Shown: positions 15,535 to 25,328 of the stretch, piece by piece | Position numbering within the stretch: position 1 is the stretch's first letter | How the letters are laid out: every line of letters begins with the position of its first letter | Assembly: GCA_964539385.1 (NCBI GenBank) | Contig: CAZIJC010000002.1 | Coordinates: 1-64,000, forward strand | Source: JAUVZF01 sp964539385 | GTDB lineage: Bacteria > Planctomycetota > Phycisphaerae > FEN-1346 | DNA: 64,000 nt | Reading direction: 5' to 3' | The notes under the pieces: generated by a model | What the model was told of the DNA's origin: nothing | Seen by the model: only the letters and a program-made list of their open reading frames with translations | Database searches by the model: none | Translations under genes and position numbers: made by a program

Positions 15535-18204
15535 ATGGCTGAACAGGTATTCGCGGGCTCGCTGGAGCCCGGCGTCAAACTCGGCAAGTACGAGGTCCGC
15601 GACAGAATAGCGACCGGCGGCATGGCCATCATCTACAAGGCCTACGACCCGTCGCTCGACCGGTACGTTGCCGTCAAACAGATTGCGCCGCATCTGTCGC
15701 AGGACCCGCGGTTCCTGGAGCGGTTCCGGACAGAGGCCCAGACCCTGGCCAAACTCTCGGCCACCCAGGCCAACATCGTCAACGTTCACGAACTCATCCA
15801 GGAAGGCGGCCAACTGTACCTCGTGATGGAATGCGTCGAGGGAACCACGCTGCGGGCCCTGATGGACCGCGGCCCCATGCCGCTTCAGACGGGCCTGGGC
15901 GTGCTTCTGTCAACAGCCCTCGGCCTGAAAGCCATGCACGCCCAGGCCATCGTCCACCGTGACCTCACGCCCGCCAACATCATGATGGCCAAGGACGGGG
16001 CCCTGAAGATCACCGACTTCGGCCTCATCGGTCATTCGGGCGGCAAGACCAGTTTGCCGATGGGAACGACCAAGTACATGGCCCCCGAGATGTTCACGGG
16101 CGCGCCGGTCGACGCCCGGGCCGACCTGTACAGCCTGGGGATGATCGCCTACGAGATGTTCGTCGGGCCGGAGAAGTTCACGGAGGTGTTCCGCGACGTT
16201 CTGCGCGACCAGCGCGCCCAGCAGGTCCGGTGGATGCACTGGCACTCCAACCCGGCGCTGAAGGCCCCGCCGCTGCGCGACCTTCAGCCGGGCATCCCGC
16301 CGCTTGTGGCCAAGATCGTCGAGCGCATGACGGAGAAGGACCCGTCGAGACGGTTCGCCTCGTCCGAGCAGGTCATCAAGTGGCTGCGGCGGATCTTCGT
16401 CATGCACGTCCAGGGCAAGAGCGTTTCGCAGACCGACTCCAAGACGCTGGAGAAGGAGATGGAAGCCGACGCGACGGCTGTGGTGCCGACGGCGGTCGCC
16501 GCGGCCGGTCGGGCCGCCGCGGCGGGCCAGGCCGCCCCCGCCGGGGCGGTGGCGGTGGCCGGCGCGCGGGCCGGCATCGCGCCGCCCGTCGAGAGCGGCG
16601 AGACGACCGCGCCGCTTCCCGTGCCGAAGTGGACGTGGAAGCGGGCCACGTTCTGGGGGACCCTCATCGGGGGTCCGCTGATAGCGGCGGCGGTGGGCCT
16701 GCTCATCTGGTCCCACTACGAGACGCTTGAACTGGAGCGCGATATCGCACAGGTGCTGGCGGAGGCCGAGGACCAGTTCAACCGCGGCGAGTGGGCCCTG
16801 GCGGACCAGAGTTTCACCGACATCGTCCGGACCGACCGGTTCCGCAAACTGGAATCCAAGATGGTCTACGCCAAGCAGCACGCCTTGATGGCCCGGGCGG
16901 AACTGTCGCTGGAGAAGAAGGAGTGGGAGAAGGCCGACTCCAACGCCAACATCGCGTCGCAGAAGTTCGGCGTCTCGCCCGCCTGGGTCACGGACTTCAA
17001 GCGGCGGTTCAACAAGGCACGGGACGTCGAACAGGTCATGAAAGAGGTGGAACTGGCCTCAGGCAACGGCAACTACGAGCAGGCGATTTCGCTGCTCGAA
17101 GAACTTCAGGCCAAGTACGCCGATCTCGACCTCAACGCGCAGATCGCCGAGTTCCGCGAAAGGAAGGAACTCGGGGAATACACGGGCCTGGTGGACCAGG
17201 GCAAGCAGCACTTCGAGCGGAAGAACCTCGACGCCGCACAGACGGCCTTTGAGGCCGCACGCAAGATCCGGCCCGGGTCGGAGATCGACGGCCTGCTTCA
17301 AATGGTCGCCATCGAGAAGCAGTACCTTCAGGTGGTCGGGCTTGCCCAGAGGGCCACCGCGGACGGCAAGTGGGCCGAGGCGGTGTCCTACTACCTGGAG
17401 ATCATGAAGATCAGGCCCTCCGAGGCCGTCCGCACCGCCATGAACAACGCCAAGGCCGAGGACCTTGCCGGTCGGGCCAAGACCCTGGCAGAGAACAAAC
17501 TGATGGAGGAGGCCACGGCGCTGGCGACCCAGATCCTCAGTCTCAACCCCAACCACGCATGGGCACTGGAGTTTCTCAAGAAGGCCGGCCGCCAGCGGAC
17601 GCTCGACAACTTCGTGAAGGCCGCCAAGGCCGCCATGGCCAAGGCCCAGTGGGACCAGGTCATCAACACCTGCAAGGAGATCGAGAAACTCCTGACCGAC
17701 GCCGACGCCGACCTCAAGACCCAGGTCGAGGCGTGGAAAACGCAAGCGCACTACCAAACGGCCATGGCCCGCGCGGGCGAGGCCCTGAACCAGAAGAACT
17801 TCACCGAAGCGGAGACCCTCGCCACGAAGGCCCAAACCTTCAAGGACACCAGCGACGTGAACACGCTCATCGAGAAGATCGACACCCACCGCCAGTACTA
17901 CGGCCACCTGGACCTGGGCAAGGAACTCCTGAGCCAGATCAAGTACGTCCCGGCACTGGAGTCCCTCATACGGGCCAAGAAGGTGATGAACACCCAGGAG
18001 GTCCGCAACCTGATTACCGAATGCAACTACCGCCGGTACTTGTCACAGGGCAAGTCATACCTGAAAGACATGCGGTACAAGCAAGCCTTGTCGGTCCTGA
18101 AGATGGCCCAGCGAGCCAAAGATGACATCACGATCCAGGCGATCATCCAGCAGGCAGCGCTGCTGGCGGCCGAACAGGAGAAAAAGCAGAACAAGAAGAA
18201 GTGA
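15535..18204 (+). CDS. membrane Ser/Thr protein kinase with TPR-like extracytoplasmic region
   Basis: An 889-residue Hanks-type kinase. The P-loop is IATGGMAIIY (25-34), Lys48 in VAVK, HRDLTPANIM (141-150), DFG at 161-163 and APE at 183-185, so it should be active. After the kinase domain comes an Ala/Gly/Pro linker and one membrane helix at about 372-393. The last 490 residues are charged helical repeats resembling TPR units (EWALADQSFTDIVR, KNLDAAQTAFEAARKIRP and so on). It is encoded inside the Tad locus, between TadE and TadG. The locus also has an FHA-domain ATPase, a natural reader of its phosphothreonine products. The C-terminal repeats may sense pilus parts. Confidence 0.9.
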   Translation: MAEQVFAGSLEPGVKLGKYEVRDRIATGGMAIIYKAYDPSLDRYVAVKQIAPHLSQDPRFLERFRTEAQTLAKLSATQANIVNVHELIQEGGQLYLVMECVEGTTLRALMDRGPMPLQTGLGVLLSTALGLKAMHAQAIVHRDLTPANIMMAKDGALKITDFGLIGHSGGKTSLPMGTTKYMAPEMFTGAPVDARADLYSLGMIAYEMFVGPEKFTEVFRDVLRDQRAQQVRWMHWHSNPALKAPPLRDLQPGIPPLVAKIVERMTEKDPSRRFASSEQVIKWLRRIFVMHVQGKSVSQTDSKTLEKEMEADATAVVPTAVAAAGRAAAAGQAAPAGAVAVAGARAGIAPPVESGETTAPLPVPKWTWKRATFWGTLIGGPLIAAAVGLLIWSHYETLELERDIAQVLAEAEDQFNRGEWALADQSFTDIVRTDRFRKLESKMVYAKQHALMARAELSLEKKEWEKADSNANIASQKFGVSPAWVTDFKRRFNKARDVEQVMKEVELASGNGNYEQAISLLEELQAKYADLDLNAQIAEFRERKELGEYTGLVDQGKQHFERKNLDAAQTAFEAARKIRPGSEIDGLLQMVAIEKQYLQVVGLAQRATADGKWAEAVSYYLEIMKIRPSEAVRTAMNNAKAEDLAGRAKTLAENKLMEEATALATQILSLNPNHAWALEFLKKAGRQRTLDNFVKAAKAAMAKAQWDQVINTCKEIEKLLTDADADLKTQVEAWKTQAHYQTAMARAGEALNQKNFTEAETLATKAQTFKDTSDVNTLIEKIDTHRQYYGHLDLGKELLSQIKYVPALESLIRAKKVMNTQEVRNLITECNYRRYLSQGKSYLKDMRYKQALSVLKMAQRAKDDITIQAIIQQAALLAAEQEKKQNKKK

Positions 18205-18212
18205 GGTGGCCC

Positions 18213-20192
18213 ATGCCCGGTTCACGCAATCCTGAGGCGCGTCGGTCCCGCATCGCACGCGCTCGCGCCGCGCTCGGGCACCTGCACGGATGCGAGCGCG
18301 GCCAGGCGATCTACGTGATGATCCTGTTCTTCTTCCTGTTGGCGGGCCTGCTGTTCCTGGTCCTCACGAGCGGCGAGAAACTCAACCACAAGGTCCAGAT
18401 GCAGAGCGCGGCCGACTCGGCAACCGCCACGGGCGCCGCGTGGTTCGCCCGAGGCCTGAACGTCATCTCGATGTGCAACGTGGCCGAGACGCAACTGTTG
18501 AGCCTCATCGTGCTTCTGGACACGCTGGAGACGGTCACGCCACCCGCCGGCGAGTGCATCGACGACCTGGTCGAGAACATCGGCTCCTCGAAGGCCGGGC
18601 GCGATATTCCGATCGACGACCGGATCTCCGAGTGGCTGGCGGTCGGCAATGCCGCTTCCGAGCAGCGGATCATCCGGAAACTCGACGATATCGTCCGCGA
18701 GATCGATTGGCCCGATTACCTGACGTACGATAACGGCGTCCTGTGGGAATGCACGAAACTCATGGACGGCTTCATGCACGTGATGCGCGAAATCACGCCG
18801 CTGGCGGCACAGCGAGAGGCCGTCGACATCGCCGACGAATGCGGCGCCGACTTCGGATTCATCCTGCCGCTCTATCCGGAACTGCCCGTCCGAGACGGCG
18901 AGTGGCTCGATTTCGAGAACCCCATGCGGGCCGGCCGTATGCCACCGGAAGGCGGACAGGACCCCGACCGCGCGAAGATCATCGGCGGATTCGCACACGT
19001 GATGAACTACCGAGGCTATTACCCGGATTACCTGTACAAAGGCGAGATCCAAAGCGGCCGGGGACCCGTCATGGGGCCATGGTCGTACTGGCGTGAGCCG
19101 TTTACGGCCACCCGGCCGATGGGCCTCTTGGACATCAGCCGCTTCTCGGTCCTGTTCAACCTGGTCTCGTCGCGCAAACTGGAGATGATGTTCGGCACAC
19201 CCGACCCCCAGGTATCGCTGCGCAACTGGGAGATGCAGTACGACACGGCCAAGGACATGAGCGACAACGACATCCTCCGCACGTGGTGGGAGACCGTTTC
19301 GTTCAGTTGCCGCCACCCGTACCCGCAAGACACGTTCTTCTCGAACATTGACCTGCGGCACTATCACCGTCCGACGATCCACACGCATGCGTACGATGGC
19401 TGGCGTGACCTTCCGTCTCCGCCGCGGTCGGGGAACGAACCCATGCCGGGTGTCGAGCAAGGGGTGTCCGTCCCGCAGGGCTGGCAGCGGTCCACGCAGC
19501 CGCAGGAGGGGGCCGACCCCCGCCAGGCGGTCTGGTACGCCGTCACCAAGCACTGGACGTACCATTTCCCGCAGTTGGGAATCTTTGCGCCGCACCCGCC
19601 GGTTCATCCGGACGGTTCGAAGTGGGAGTACACGAACCCGTCGGACTGGAAGGTGTACTACCGGGTACAGATGCGCCGATTTGACGGGGCGGAACTCGAT
19701 ACCGACGAGGAGTTGCACCGCAACTACCTGCCGCCGGGCGGCAACGCCCCCTTCGCGCCCATCATGTTCGACCTCGTCACGGGCGAGCACACCTGGGAGA
19801 ACATCGACAGGTACTTCACCTTCAATGGGTTCGCCTACCGGTCCGGCAAGGTGCGCCACTGGCGAAAGCCGCCCGAGGGGGAAAGGCAGACCACGGGGTT
19901 CCTCAATCCGAACCCCATCGAGGAACTTATCGCCTACGCCCAGGCCCGCGTGTACGCCCGGTACAGTTGGGACCTGTTCACGCAGCACTGGAAGGTCAAA
20001 CTGATGCGGACCGACCGATGGAAGGGGGGTCTGCGGCCGGACTACCGCATGGTGGCAATGAGCCTGGCGAGCGAACTCGGCAAGAGCGTTCCGGGCCAGT
20101 TGGCCGACGTGTTGACGCGCGAACGGATCGAGCCGGTCGAGCGCATGGTCGACGCCTACGATGACCAGTTTGTGGCGGAGTTTACCCATTGA
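18213..20192 (+). CDS. TadG-like protein
   Basis: A 659-residue protein. CERGQAIYVMILFFFLLAG and LNHKVQMQSAADSATATGAAWFARG near the N-terminus match TadG-type Flp-pilus proteins: a pilin-like helix followed by a conserved AADSA segment. There is no Glu at +5, as is usual for TadG. The remaining 570 residues are extracytoplasmic with many aromatic residues and no domain I recognise. ATG 18213 is preferred over GTG 18201, which overlaps the kinase stop. The end overlaps the next TTG start. It may link the pilus to the envelope. Confidence 0.8.
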   Translation: MPGSRNPEARRSRIARARAALGHLHGCERGQAIYVMILFFFLLAGLLFLVLTSGEKLNHKVQMQSAADSATATGAAWFARGLNVISMCNVAETQLLSLIVLLDTLETVTPPAGECIDDLVENIGSSKAGRDIPIDDRISEWLAVGNAASEQRIIRKLDDIVREIDWPDYLTYDNGVLWECTKLMDGFMHVMREITPLAAQREAVDIADECGADFGFILPLYPELPVRDGEWLDFENPMRAGRMPPEGGQDPDRAKIIGGFAHVMNYRGYYPDYLYKGEIQSGRGPVMGPWSYWREPFTATRPMGLLDISRFSVLFNLVSSRKLEMMFGTPDPQVSLRNWEMQYDTAKDMSDNDILRTWWETVSFSCRHPYPQDTFFSNIDLRHYHRPTIHTHAYDGWRDLPSPPRSGNEPMPGVEQGVSVPQGWQRSTQPQEGADPRQAVWYAVTKHWTYHFPQLGIFAPHPPVHPDGSKWEYTNPSDWKVYYRVQMRRFDGAELDTDEELHRNYLPPGGNAPFAPIMFDLVTGEHTWENIDRYFTFNGFAYRSGKVRHWRKPPEGERQTTGFLNPNPIEELIAYAQARVYARYSWDLFTQHWKVKLMRTDRWKGGLRPDYRMVAMSLASELGKSVPGQLADVLTRERIEPVERMVDAYDDQFVAEFTH

Positions 20193-20854
20193 AAGCGACA
20201 AGAACCCAAACCCGACGCCGGGCACGCAGGGGAAACGCACTGCTGGAGTTCATGCTGACCCTGCCGATCATCATCTTCATGGCCGGCGTGACGATGTACA
20301 TGTCGTTCGCCATGCTGGCCAGGCAGAATGCCCTCGTGGCTTGCCGCCGCAGCCTCTGGCACAGCGCCGGCCACGGGGGCTGGACCAGCATGAAACTCGA
20401 GGGAACCGTGCCCGGCATGGATGAGGACGACGGCACACAGCGTCCGCGCGGCCAGGGGGAGGAACTCGACCGCCTTCGGCCGGAAGTCGAACCGGAGACC
20501 ATCGCCACAACGACGAACCCCCTGGCCCGCGAGTACTGGTACCGCATCTGGGACAACCTGCCCGGCCGCCACGAGAGCAAGGCCTCGCGGTCGTTCAAGA
20601 CGGCGCCGCTCTGGAGGTTCATTAAAGGCCCCGCCCGGGCCGAGCACAAGCGCGACTCGAGCCCCTGGCATTTCTATCACATCGATGCCTGGAAGATCGC
20701 CCGCGCCGGCCCGCTCAAAGAGATCTTCGAGGCGTTTCGCGAGAACCTCGAAATGGAGACGTTCGCCCCACATTTCGAGCAGACCCGCGACGACATCATG
20801 CGCCGCTGGTGGCACGGCAGCGACATCCTCCGCGAGGAAGACCAGTACAACTGA
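20189..20854 (+). CDS. TadE/TadF-like pseudopilin
   Basis: A 221-residue protein. RRGNALLEFMLTLPIIIFMAGVTMY has the cleavage Gly and Glu at +5, as in TadE/TadF. It starts with TTG overlapping the TGA of the TadG-like gene by two bases, so it depends on coupling. The C-terminal region is charged, with several Trp residues and no known domain. Confidence 0.78.
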   Translation: MKATRTQTRRRARRGNALLEFMLTLPIIIFMAGVTMYMSFAMLARQNALVACRRSLWHSAGHGGWTSMKLEGTVPGMDEDDGTQRPRGQGEELDRLRPEVEPETIATTTNPLAREYWYRIWDNLPGRHESKASRSFKTAPLWRFIKGPARAEHKRDSSPWHFYHIDAWKIARAGPLKEIFEAFRENLEMETFAPHFEQTRDDIMRRWWHGSDILREEDQYN

Positions 20855-20861
20855 CCGGTCC

Positions 20862-20890
20862 GAGCCGCGACCGTGAGGGAGCGGCCGCGC
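20862..20890. repeat. planctomycete-type dispersed palindromic repeat, short copy
   Basis: This stretch carries GAGCCGCGACC followed by GTGAGGGAGCGG. It is related to the palindrome at 35837-35890, whose left arm reads AGCCGCGACC then CGAAGGGGAGCG. From memory, this motif is dispersed in planctomycete genomes. It lies between two Tad genes. Confidence 0.45.
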
Positions 20891-20931
20891 ACGCAATACC
20901 TATATCATTGCTGGCAGGACACACGCAGGCC

Positions 20932-21681
20932 ATGACGCACGAGTCGTCCAATTCCGAAGGCGGCCAGCCGCCCGACAAGCGGCGCAAACGACGCTCCCGC
21001 GTGTGGCGCGTTGCGGCCATCATCGTCGTGATCCTTGTGACGCTCGCCCTGGCGCATTACCTTCGGCACCCGGCCGGGGTCTGGGACGGCGATGAGGGCG
21101 GCGGCAACCTGACGTTCGGCCAGTGGCCGCCCGAGGTCGAGCCCTCCGGCCGTACAGCCCGTCCGGGCGGTCCGCCGAAACCCGACGCGAGACCCACCAC
21201 CGACGAGGAGGCGACAGACGATCTGCGACAGGTCATGGCCGGACTCGTGATGGCCGCCATCGGCGACGGCGCCGACACCGACGACCCGCGCGACCAGGAC
21301 GCCGAGGCGAAGCGGCGGTTCATCGCCGACGCCTTCGGCCTGCCGTACGACTATCCGCGTAACAAGGCGCCCGCCGACCTCATGCCACAGGACGCCCAGG
21401 TCCTGATGGTCTTCGAGAATCCCGAGCACGCCGGTTGTCGCATGGTCCTCGTCCGGATGCGCAAGGACGTCGGCGCGGCGCTCGAGGCCTTCTGCAAAGC
21501 CTACGACCAGAAAGGGTGGCAGTGGAACGAACTTGCCAATCCCCGAAAAGACCGTGACTCCCAGCCGGACCCCGGGTGGCTCGTCCGGTTCCACAAGGGC
21601 AAACGCGAACGCATCGTGTACGCCCGCGCCCGCGCCGGCGGCGAAGAAACGCTGGTAGCCATTTACGATCCGCGGTATTAG
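20932..21681 (+). CDS. single-pass membrane protein of unknown function in the Tad locus
   Basis: A 249-residue protein. It has a basic N-terminus (PPDKRRKRRSRVW), one helix (VAAIIVVILVTLALAHYL) and an extracytoplasmic part containing a Pro/Arg-rich linker and a compact region (VLMVFENPEHAGCRMVLVRM). I do not recognise the domain. It lies between the TadE/F-like gene and cpaB, and its start ATG 20932 has a weak site. A role in pilus assembly is inferred only from position. Confidence 0.7.
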   Translation: MTHESSNSEGGQPPDKRRKRRSRVWRVAAIIVVILVTLALAHYLRHPAGVWDGDEGGGNLTFGQWPPEVEPSGRTARPGGPPKPDARPTTDEEATDDLRQVMAGLVMAAIGDGADTDDPRDQDAEAKRRFIADAFGLPYDYPRNKAPADLMPQDAQVLMVFENPEHAGCRMVLVRMRKDVGAALEAFCKAYDQKGWQWNELANPRKDRDSQPDPGWLVRFHKGKRERIVYARARAGGEETLVAIYDPRY

Positions 21682-21716
21682 AGCCACGCGGGGACAGGCG
21701 AAGCGAAGGAGCACCG

Positions 21717-22484
21717 ATGGCGAGACGAAAGCAAAACCCCTGGCTTCCGAGCGGCGGCGTGCTGGTCGTGGCGGTGATTGCGGCCGTCCTGGCCGGCATC
21801 CTCCTCAACGTGTACGTCATGTATCTGAAGAGTTCCTACGAGGCCGGGGCGGAGATGTTCCTCCAGTTGAAGAGGAACGTGGCGAAGGGTAAGCCCATCG
21901 AGTCCGCCGACATCATGGCGTTCCGCGTTCCCCAGCCGTTGCTTCCGAGTTTCTCCCAGGTCGTCAAGGCGCGGTACAAGGACAGTTCAGTCATCGGCAA
22001 CAAGCCCCGCCGCAACATGTTCAAGGGCGAGTTCCTGCTGAATACCGATTTCCTGCCCGGTTCGGCCAGAAAACTTGATAATATTCGCCCGGGCTACGAG
22101 CGGATGACGATCGAAATCCAGCCCGAACCGCTCCTGCAACCGGGAGCCTTCATCACCATCCGCGGGGCCTTCGACACCAACCCCGACGAGCGGAAAGAAG
22201 ACCGCGAGATCATGGACGTTCTGTATAATATCCAGGTCAAGGCCGTCGGCGGGTCCGCCGAGCCGACCGAGGACAGGCGGCGGGCCGACAACAACATCCA
22301 GATTGAGTTGAAATCGACCCAGGCCAAGCAGTTGCTCCAGATCAAAGAGGTCCTCGTTGACAAGCACTTTGTCGTCTCACTCAGCCCGTCGCCGACGGGC
22401 AAGGCGGGCGAGCCGAAGTTCGCCGACGCCATACTCGACCACATTGCCAAATTGAGGAGAGTCGTGCCGCCGGTCTCGCCGTAA
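21717..22484 (+). CDS. cpaB: CpaB/RcpC-like Flp pilus assembly protein
   Basis: A 255-residue protein with one N-terminal helix and an SAF-like segment, VAKGKPIESADIMAFRVP near residue 56, as in CpaB/RcpC. LLQPGAFITIRGAF later fits the second SAF part. CpaB binds the periplasmic face of the secretin channel in Tad systems. AAGGAGCACCG before ATG 21717 is an excellent ribosome site. No secretin gene is in this window. Confidence 0.8.
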   Translation: MARRKQNPWLPSGGVLVVAVIAAVLAGILLNVYVMYLKSSYEAGAEMFLQLKRNVAKGKPIESADIMAFRVPQPLLPSFSQVVKARYKDSSVIGNKPRRNMFKGEFLLNTDFLPGSARKLDNIRPGYERMTIEIQPEPLLQPGAFITIRGAFDTNPDERKEDREIMDVLYNIQVKAVGGSAEPTEDRRRADNNIQIELKSTQAKQLLQIKEVLVDKHFVVSLSPSPTGKAGEPKFADAILDHIAKLRRVVPPVSP

Positions 22485-22511
22485 GCAGGCCACACAGGGG
22501 CGCAAGAGCCC

Positions 22512-24401
22512 ATGCGCGTTATCGCGTACAGCCAGTTGAGCGACGTGCGGCAGGAGATCGAACTGACCGGGGAGGTTCTGCGCATCGGCCGCGACCCCGC
22601 CAACGACCTCGAACTGCCCAGCCCGTTCGTCTCGCGCGAGCACGCGCGAATCATCACACGCGACGGCGACTACCTCATCGAGAACGTCGGGCTGAACGGC
22701 ACGCTTGTCGATGACGACCTGGTCGGGGTGGGCGAGCAGGTCAAGATCGCACCCGGCCAGGAGATTCACATCGGCGAGTGGGCGCTGTACCTGTCGGCCG
22801 ACGAGGCCGTCCAGCCCACCGACAAGGCCATCAGGATTCACCGAGAACGCACCCCACTGGCCAAGGCGATGGCTGTCGAGAAAAAGGTCCACGGCGAACT
22901 CCTGCGCCGGCTCAACCTGCGGACCATCGACGTCGAGGCGCAGGACGACCCCCGCTACGTGGACCACATCAAGGCCCACCTGTCGGCCGTCATCGACGGC
23001 ATCATCAGCGAGGTCGACGATGAGTCGGGCTGGTTCCTGGTGGCGCAGCAACTGAAGCGCGACGTCATTACCGAGATCTCCCGCCGCGCGGGCAGCAAGA
23101 TGCGGCCGCCCATCCTGAAGGCCGGCGACGCCGTTCTCGACCCGCAGTACGAGGCGGGTCTGCTGCGAATGCGCGACCTTTTGATCCAGGACCTCGGCCT
23201 GAAATTCGGTGCAGCGAACGTCAAGGAAGACGTCGAGGCCGTCGAGGAACGGTTCCACGAAGAGTTCAACCGCGAGGCCCCGCAGGTCACCGAGTCGCTC
23301 TGGGTCTACATCGTTCGCCGCTACATCTTGAAGGACATCCTCGACATCGTGGTCGGCCTCGGCCCCATCCAGGACCTGCTCGACATGCCGAACGTAACCG
23401 AGGTCATGGTCGTGGGCCCGAGCAAGATCTATATTGAAGAAACCGGCGTCATCCGCAACACCGGCCGATCGTTCTTCTCCGACGAGATCGTCCTGACGGT
23501 CATCGAGCGCATCGTCACGCCCCTCGGCCGGCGCATCGACCGCTCCAGCCCCATCGTCGACGCCCGGCTGCCCGACGGCAGCCGTGTCAACGCCACGATC
23601 GAGCCGTTGAGTCTCTGCGGACCGGTCCTGACGATCCGCAAGTTCTCCGAGACGCCGTTCACGATCGACGACCTCATCGGTTTCGGAACCATCACGCCGT
23701 TTGCCGCCAACTTCCTGCGGGCCTGCGTCCTGGGGCGCAAGAACGTGCTGGTCTCGGGCGGCACGGCGTCCGGCAAGACCACCCTTCTGAACGTCGTCAG
23801 CGCCTACATCCCGCCGCACGAGCGCATCATCACCATCGAGGACTCGGCCGAGTTGCAGATGTACCAGGAGCACGTGGTACGCGTCGAGACACGCCAGGCC
23901 AACGTCGAGGGCAAGGGCCGCTACACCATTCGGGCACTCGTCCAGAACGCGCTGCGGCAGCGGCCGGACCGCATCATCGTCGGCGAGGTCCGCGGCGCCG
24001 AGGCTCTCGACATGCTACAGGCCATGAACACCGGCCACGACGGGTCCCTCACAACCATCCACGCCAACAGCCCCCAGGACGCCATGAAACGCCTCGAGGG
24101 CCTCGTCCTGGAGGCCGTGGACATGCCCGTGCGGGCCATCCGCGAGCAGATCGTCACCGCCCTCGACGCCGTCGTCCACCTGACGCGATTCGCCGACGGA
24201 CGCCGCGAGGTCACCGCCGTCAGCGAGATTGCCGGCCTGGACCGCGATGAGGGCGACATCGTCGTGGAAGACATCTTCGTGCGGCCGATGATCGGCACGG
24301 AGCGCGGCAAGCGCGGAGAACTGATGCACACCGGCTATATACCGCTGTTCGCCAAGGACCTGCTCCACAAGGGCCTCCTGACCGTTGATGCGTTCATGTA
24401 A
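22512..24401 (+). CDS. FHA-domain CpaF/TadA secretion ATPase (copy 2)
   Basis: A 629-residue protein. Residues 1-100 form an FHA domain: LRIGRDPANDLELPSPFVSREHARI with Arg27, Ser41, Arg42 and His44, and Asn62 in VGLNGTLV, the residues that read phosphothreonine. A linker follows, then a complete CpaF ATPase: Walker A GGTASGKTT at 416-424, TIEDSAELQ, RQRPDRIIVGEVRGAEALDM and HDGSLTTIHANSP. FHA-CpaF fusions are known in Tad-like systems of Myxococcota and Planctomycetota, from memory. A Ser/Thr kinase in the same operon suggests phosphorylation control of the motor. It is followed after three bases by tadB. Confidence 0.94.
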   Translation: MRVIAYSQLSDVRQEIELTGEVLRIGRDPANDLELPSPFVSREHARIITRDGDYLIENVGLNGTLVDDDLVGVGEQVKIAPGQEIHIGEWALYLSADEAVQPTDKAIRIHRERTPLAKAMAVEKKVHGELLRRLNLRTIDVEAQDDPRYVDHIKAHLSAVIDGIISEVDDESGWFLVAQQLKRDVITEISRRAGSKMRPPILKAGDAVLDPQYEAGLLRMRDLLIQDLGLKFGAANVKEDVEAVEERFHEEFNREAPQVTESLWVYIVRRYILKDILDIVVGLGPIQDLLDMPNVTEVMVVGPSKIYIEETGVIRNTGRSFFSDEIVLTVIERIVTPLGRRIDRSSPIVDARLPDGSRVNATIEPLSLCGPVLTIRKFSETPFTIDDLIGFGTITPFAANFLRACVLGRKNVLVSGGTASGKTTLLNVVSAYIPPHERIITIEDSAELQMYQEHVVRVETRQANVEGKGRYTIRALVQNALRQRPDRIIVGEVRGAEALDMLQAMNTGHDGSLTTIHANSPQDAMKRLEGLVLEAVDMPVRAIREQIVTALDAVVHLTRFADGRREVTAVSEIAGLDRDEGDIVVEDIFVRPMIGTERGKRGELMHTGYIPLFAKDLLHKGLLTVDAFM

Positions 24402-24404
24402 ACC

Positions 24405-25304
24405 ATGACCGAACTCGTTCCACTAGCCCAGGATGTGCTGTTGTATCGCGGCGGGGCAACCCTGCTGGCGATGTTTGCGGCGTTCTGCGCCGTCATCTCG
24501 CTGCGGCTGCCGTTTCGCGCGCTTATCCGCAAGCAGGAGGAGGACTTCCACGGCGCGCTGGTCGAGTTGTTCATGTTCGACGTCACGCCGCGCCAACTGA
24601 CCTACGTCATGTTTGGCGGGGCGTTTGTCGCAGGCCTCATCCTCGCGCTGCTTGCCAACCACGCCGAGGCGGGGATACTCGGCGTCATCATCACGTTCGT
24701 GGTCGGGATGGTCCTCGGCTACTGGGTGCCGCGCCTCGTCATCTTCGTCCTCCAGCGGCGCAGGCGCGACAAACTCAACGAGCAACTCATCGACGGCCTG
24801 GTGACCCTGGCCAACGGCATGCGAGCCGGGCTGAACCTGGTTCAATCGATGAAATTGATCGAGGACAACACCGAGCCGCCCATCAGCCAGGAGTTCGGCC
24901 TCATGCTCCGAGAGTTCGAGCACGGCACCAGCGTCGATGAGGTCATGCGGCGGGCGTCGGCCAGGCTGAAGTTGCACCACTACCAACTCCTGTTTGCCGC
25001 AATGGAGACCGCACGCATTCGCGGCGGGAACCTGCCCGAGACGCTCGACCGGCTCGGCGAGTCGCTCCGCGAGATCATTCGGCTCGAAGAAAAGGTCAGG
25101 GCCCTGACCGCCGAGAACAAAATGAGCGCCATCATGATGGGCCTCATGCCCCTGGTCGTCGCGGGCATCTACTATATGATCGAGCCGACCTGGGTGGAGG
25201 CGCTCTTCAACGACGAGTACGGAATGCTCCTGCTCGTCATTGCCATCTTTCTGAACCTTGTCGGGTTCCTCTGGATTCGCAAGATCGTGACGTTCGAGAT
25301 CTAG
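24405..25304 (+). CDS. tadB: TadB-type inner membrane platform protein
   Basis: A 299-residue GspF-fold protein. Helices lie near the N-terminus and at the C-terminus. The cytoplasmic core has DGLVTLANGMRAGLNLVQSM and FEHGTSVDEVMRRASARL, typical of TadB. It forms the membrane platform for the CpaF motor together with TadC. The ATG lies three bases after the ATPase stop. Confidence 0.93.
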   Translation: MTELVPLAQDVLLYRGGATLLAMFAAFCAVISLRLPFRALIRKQEEDFHGALVELFMFDVTPRQLTYVMFGGAFVAGLILALLANHAEAGILGVIITFVVGMVLGYWVPRLVIFVLQRRRRDKLNEQLIDGLVTLANGMRAGLNLVQSMKLIEDNTEPPISQEFGLMLREFEHGTSVDEVMRRASARLKLHHYQLLFAAMETARIRGGNLPETLDRLGESLREIIRLEEKVRALTAENKMSAIMMGLMPLVVAGIYYMIEPTWVEALFNDEYGMLLLVIAIFLNLVGFLWIRKIVTFEI

Positions 25305-25328
25305 GCCGCAACGAGGGAGACGGACGGC

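Noticed and set aside
20855..20931. Coding extension of the 20932 gene upstream to 20809
   Set aside because: The extension would overlap the previous gene and translate the dispersed repeat; the ATG at 20932 is more likely.
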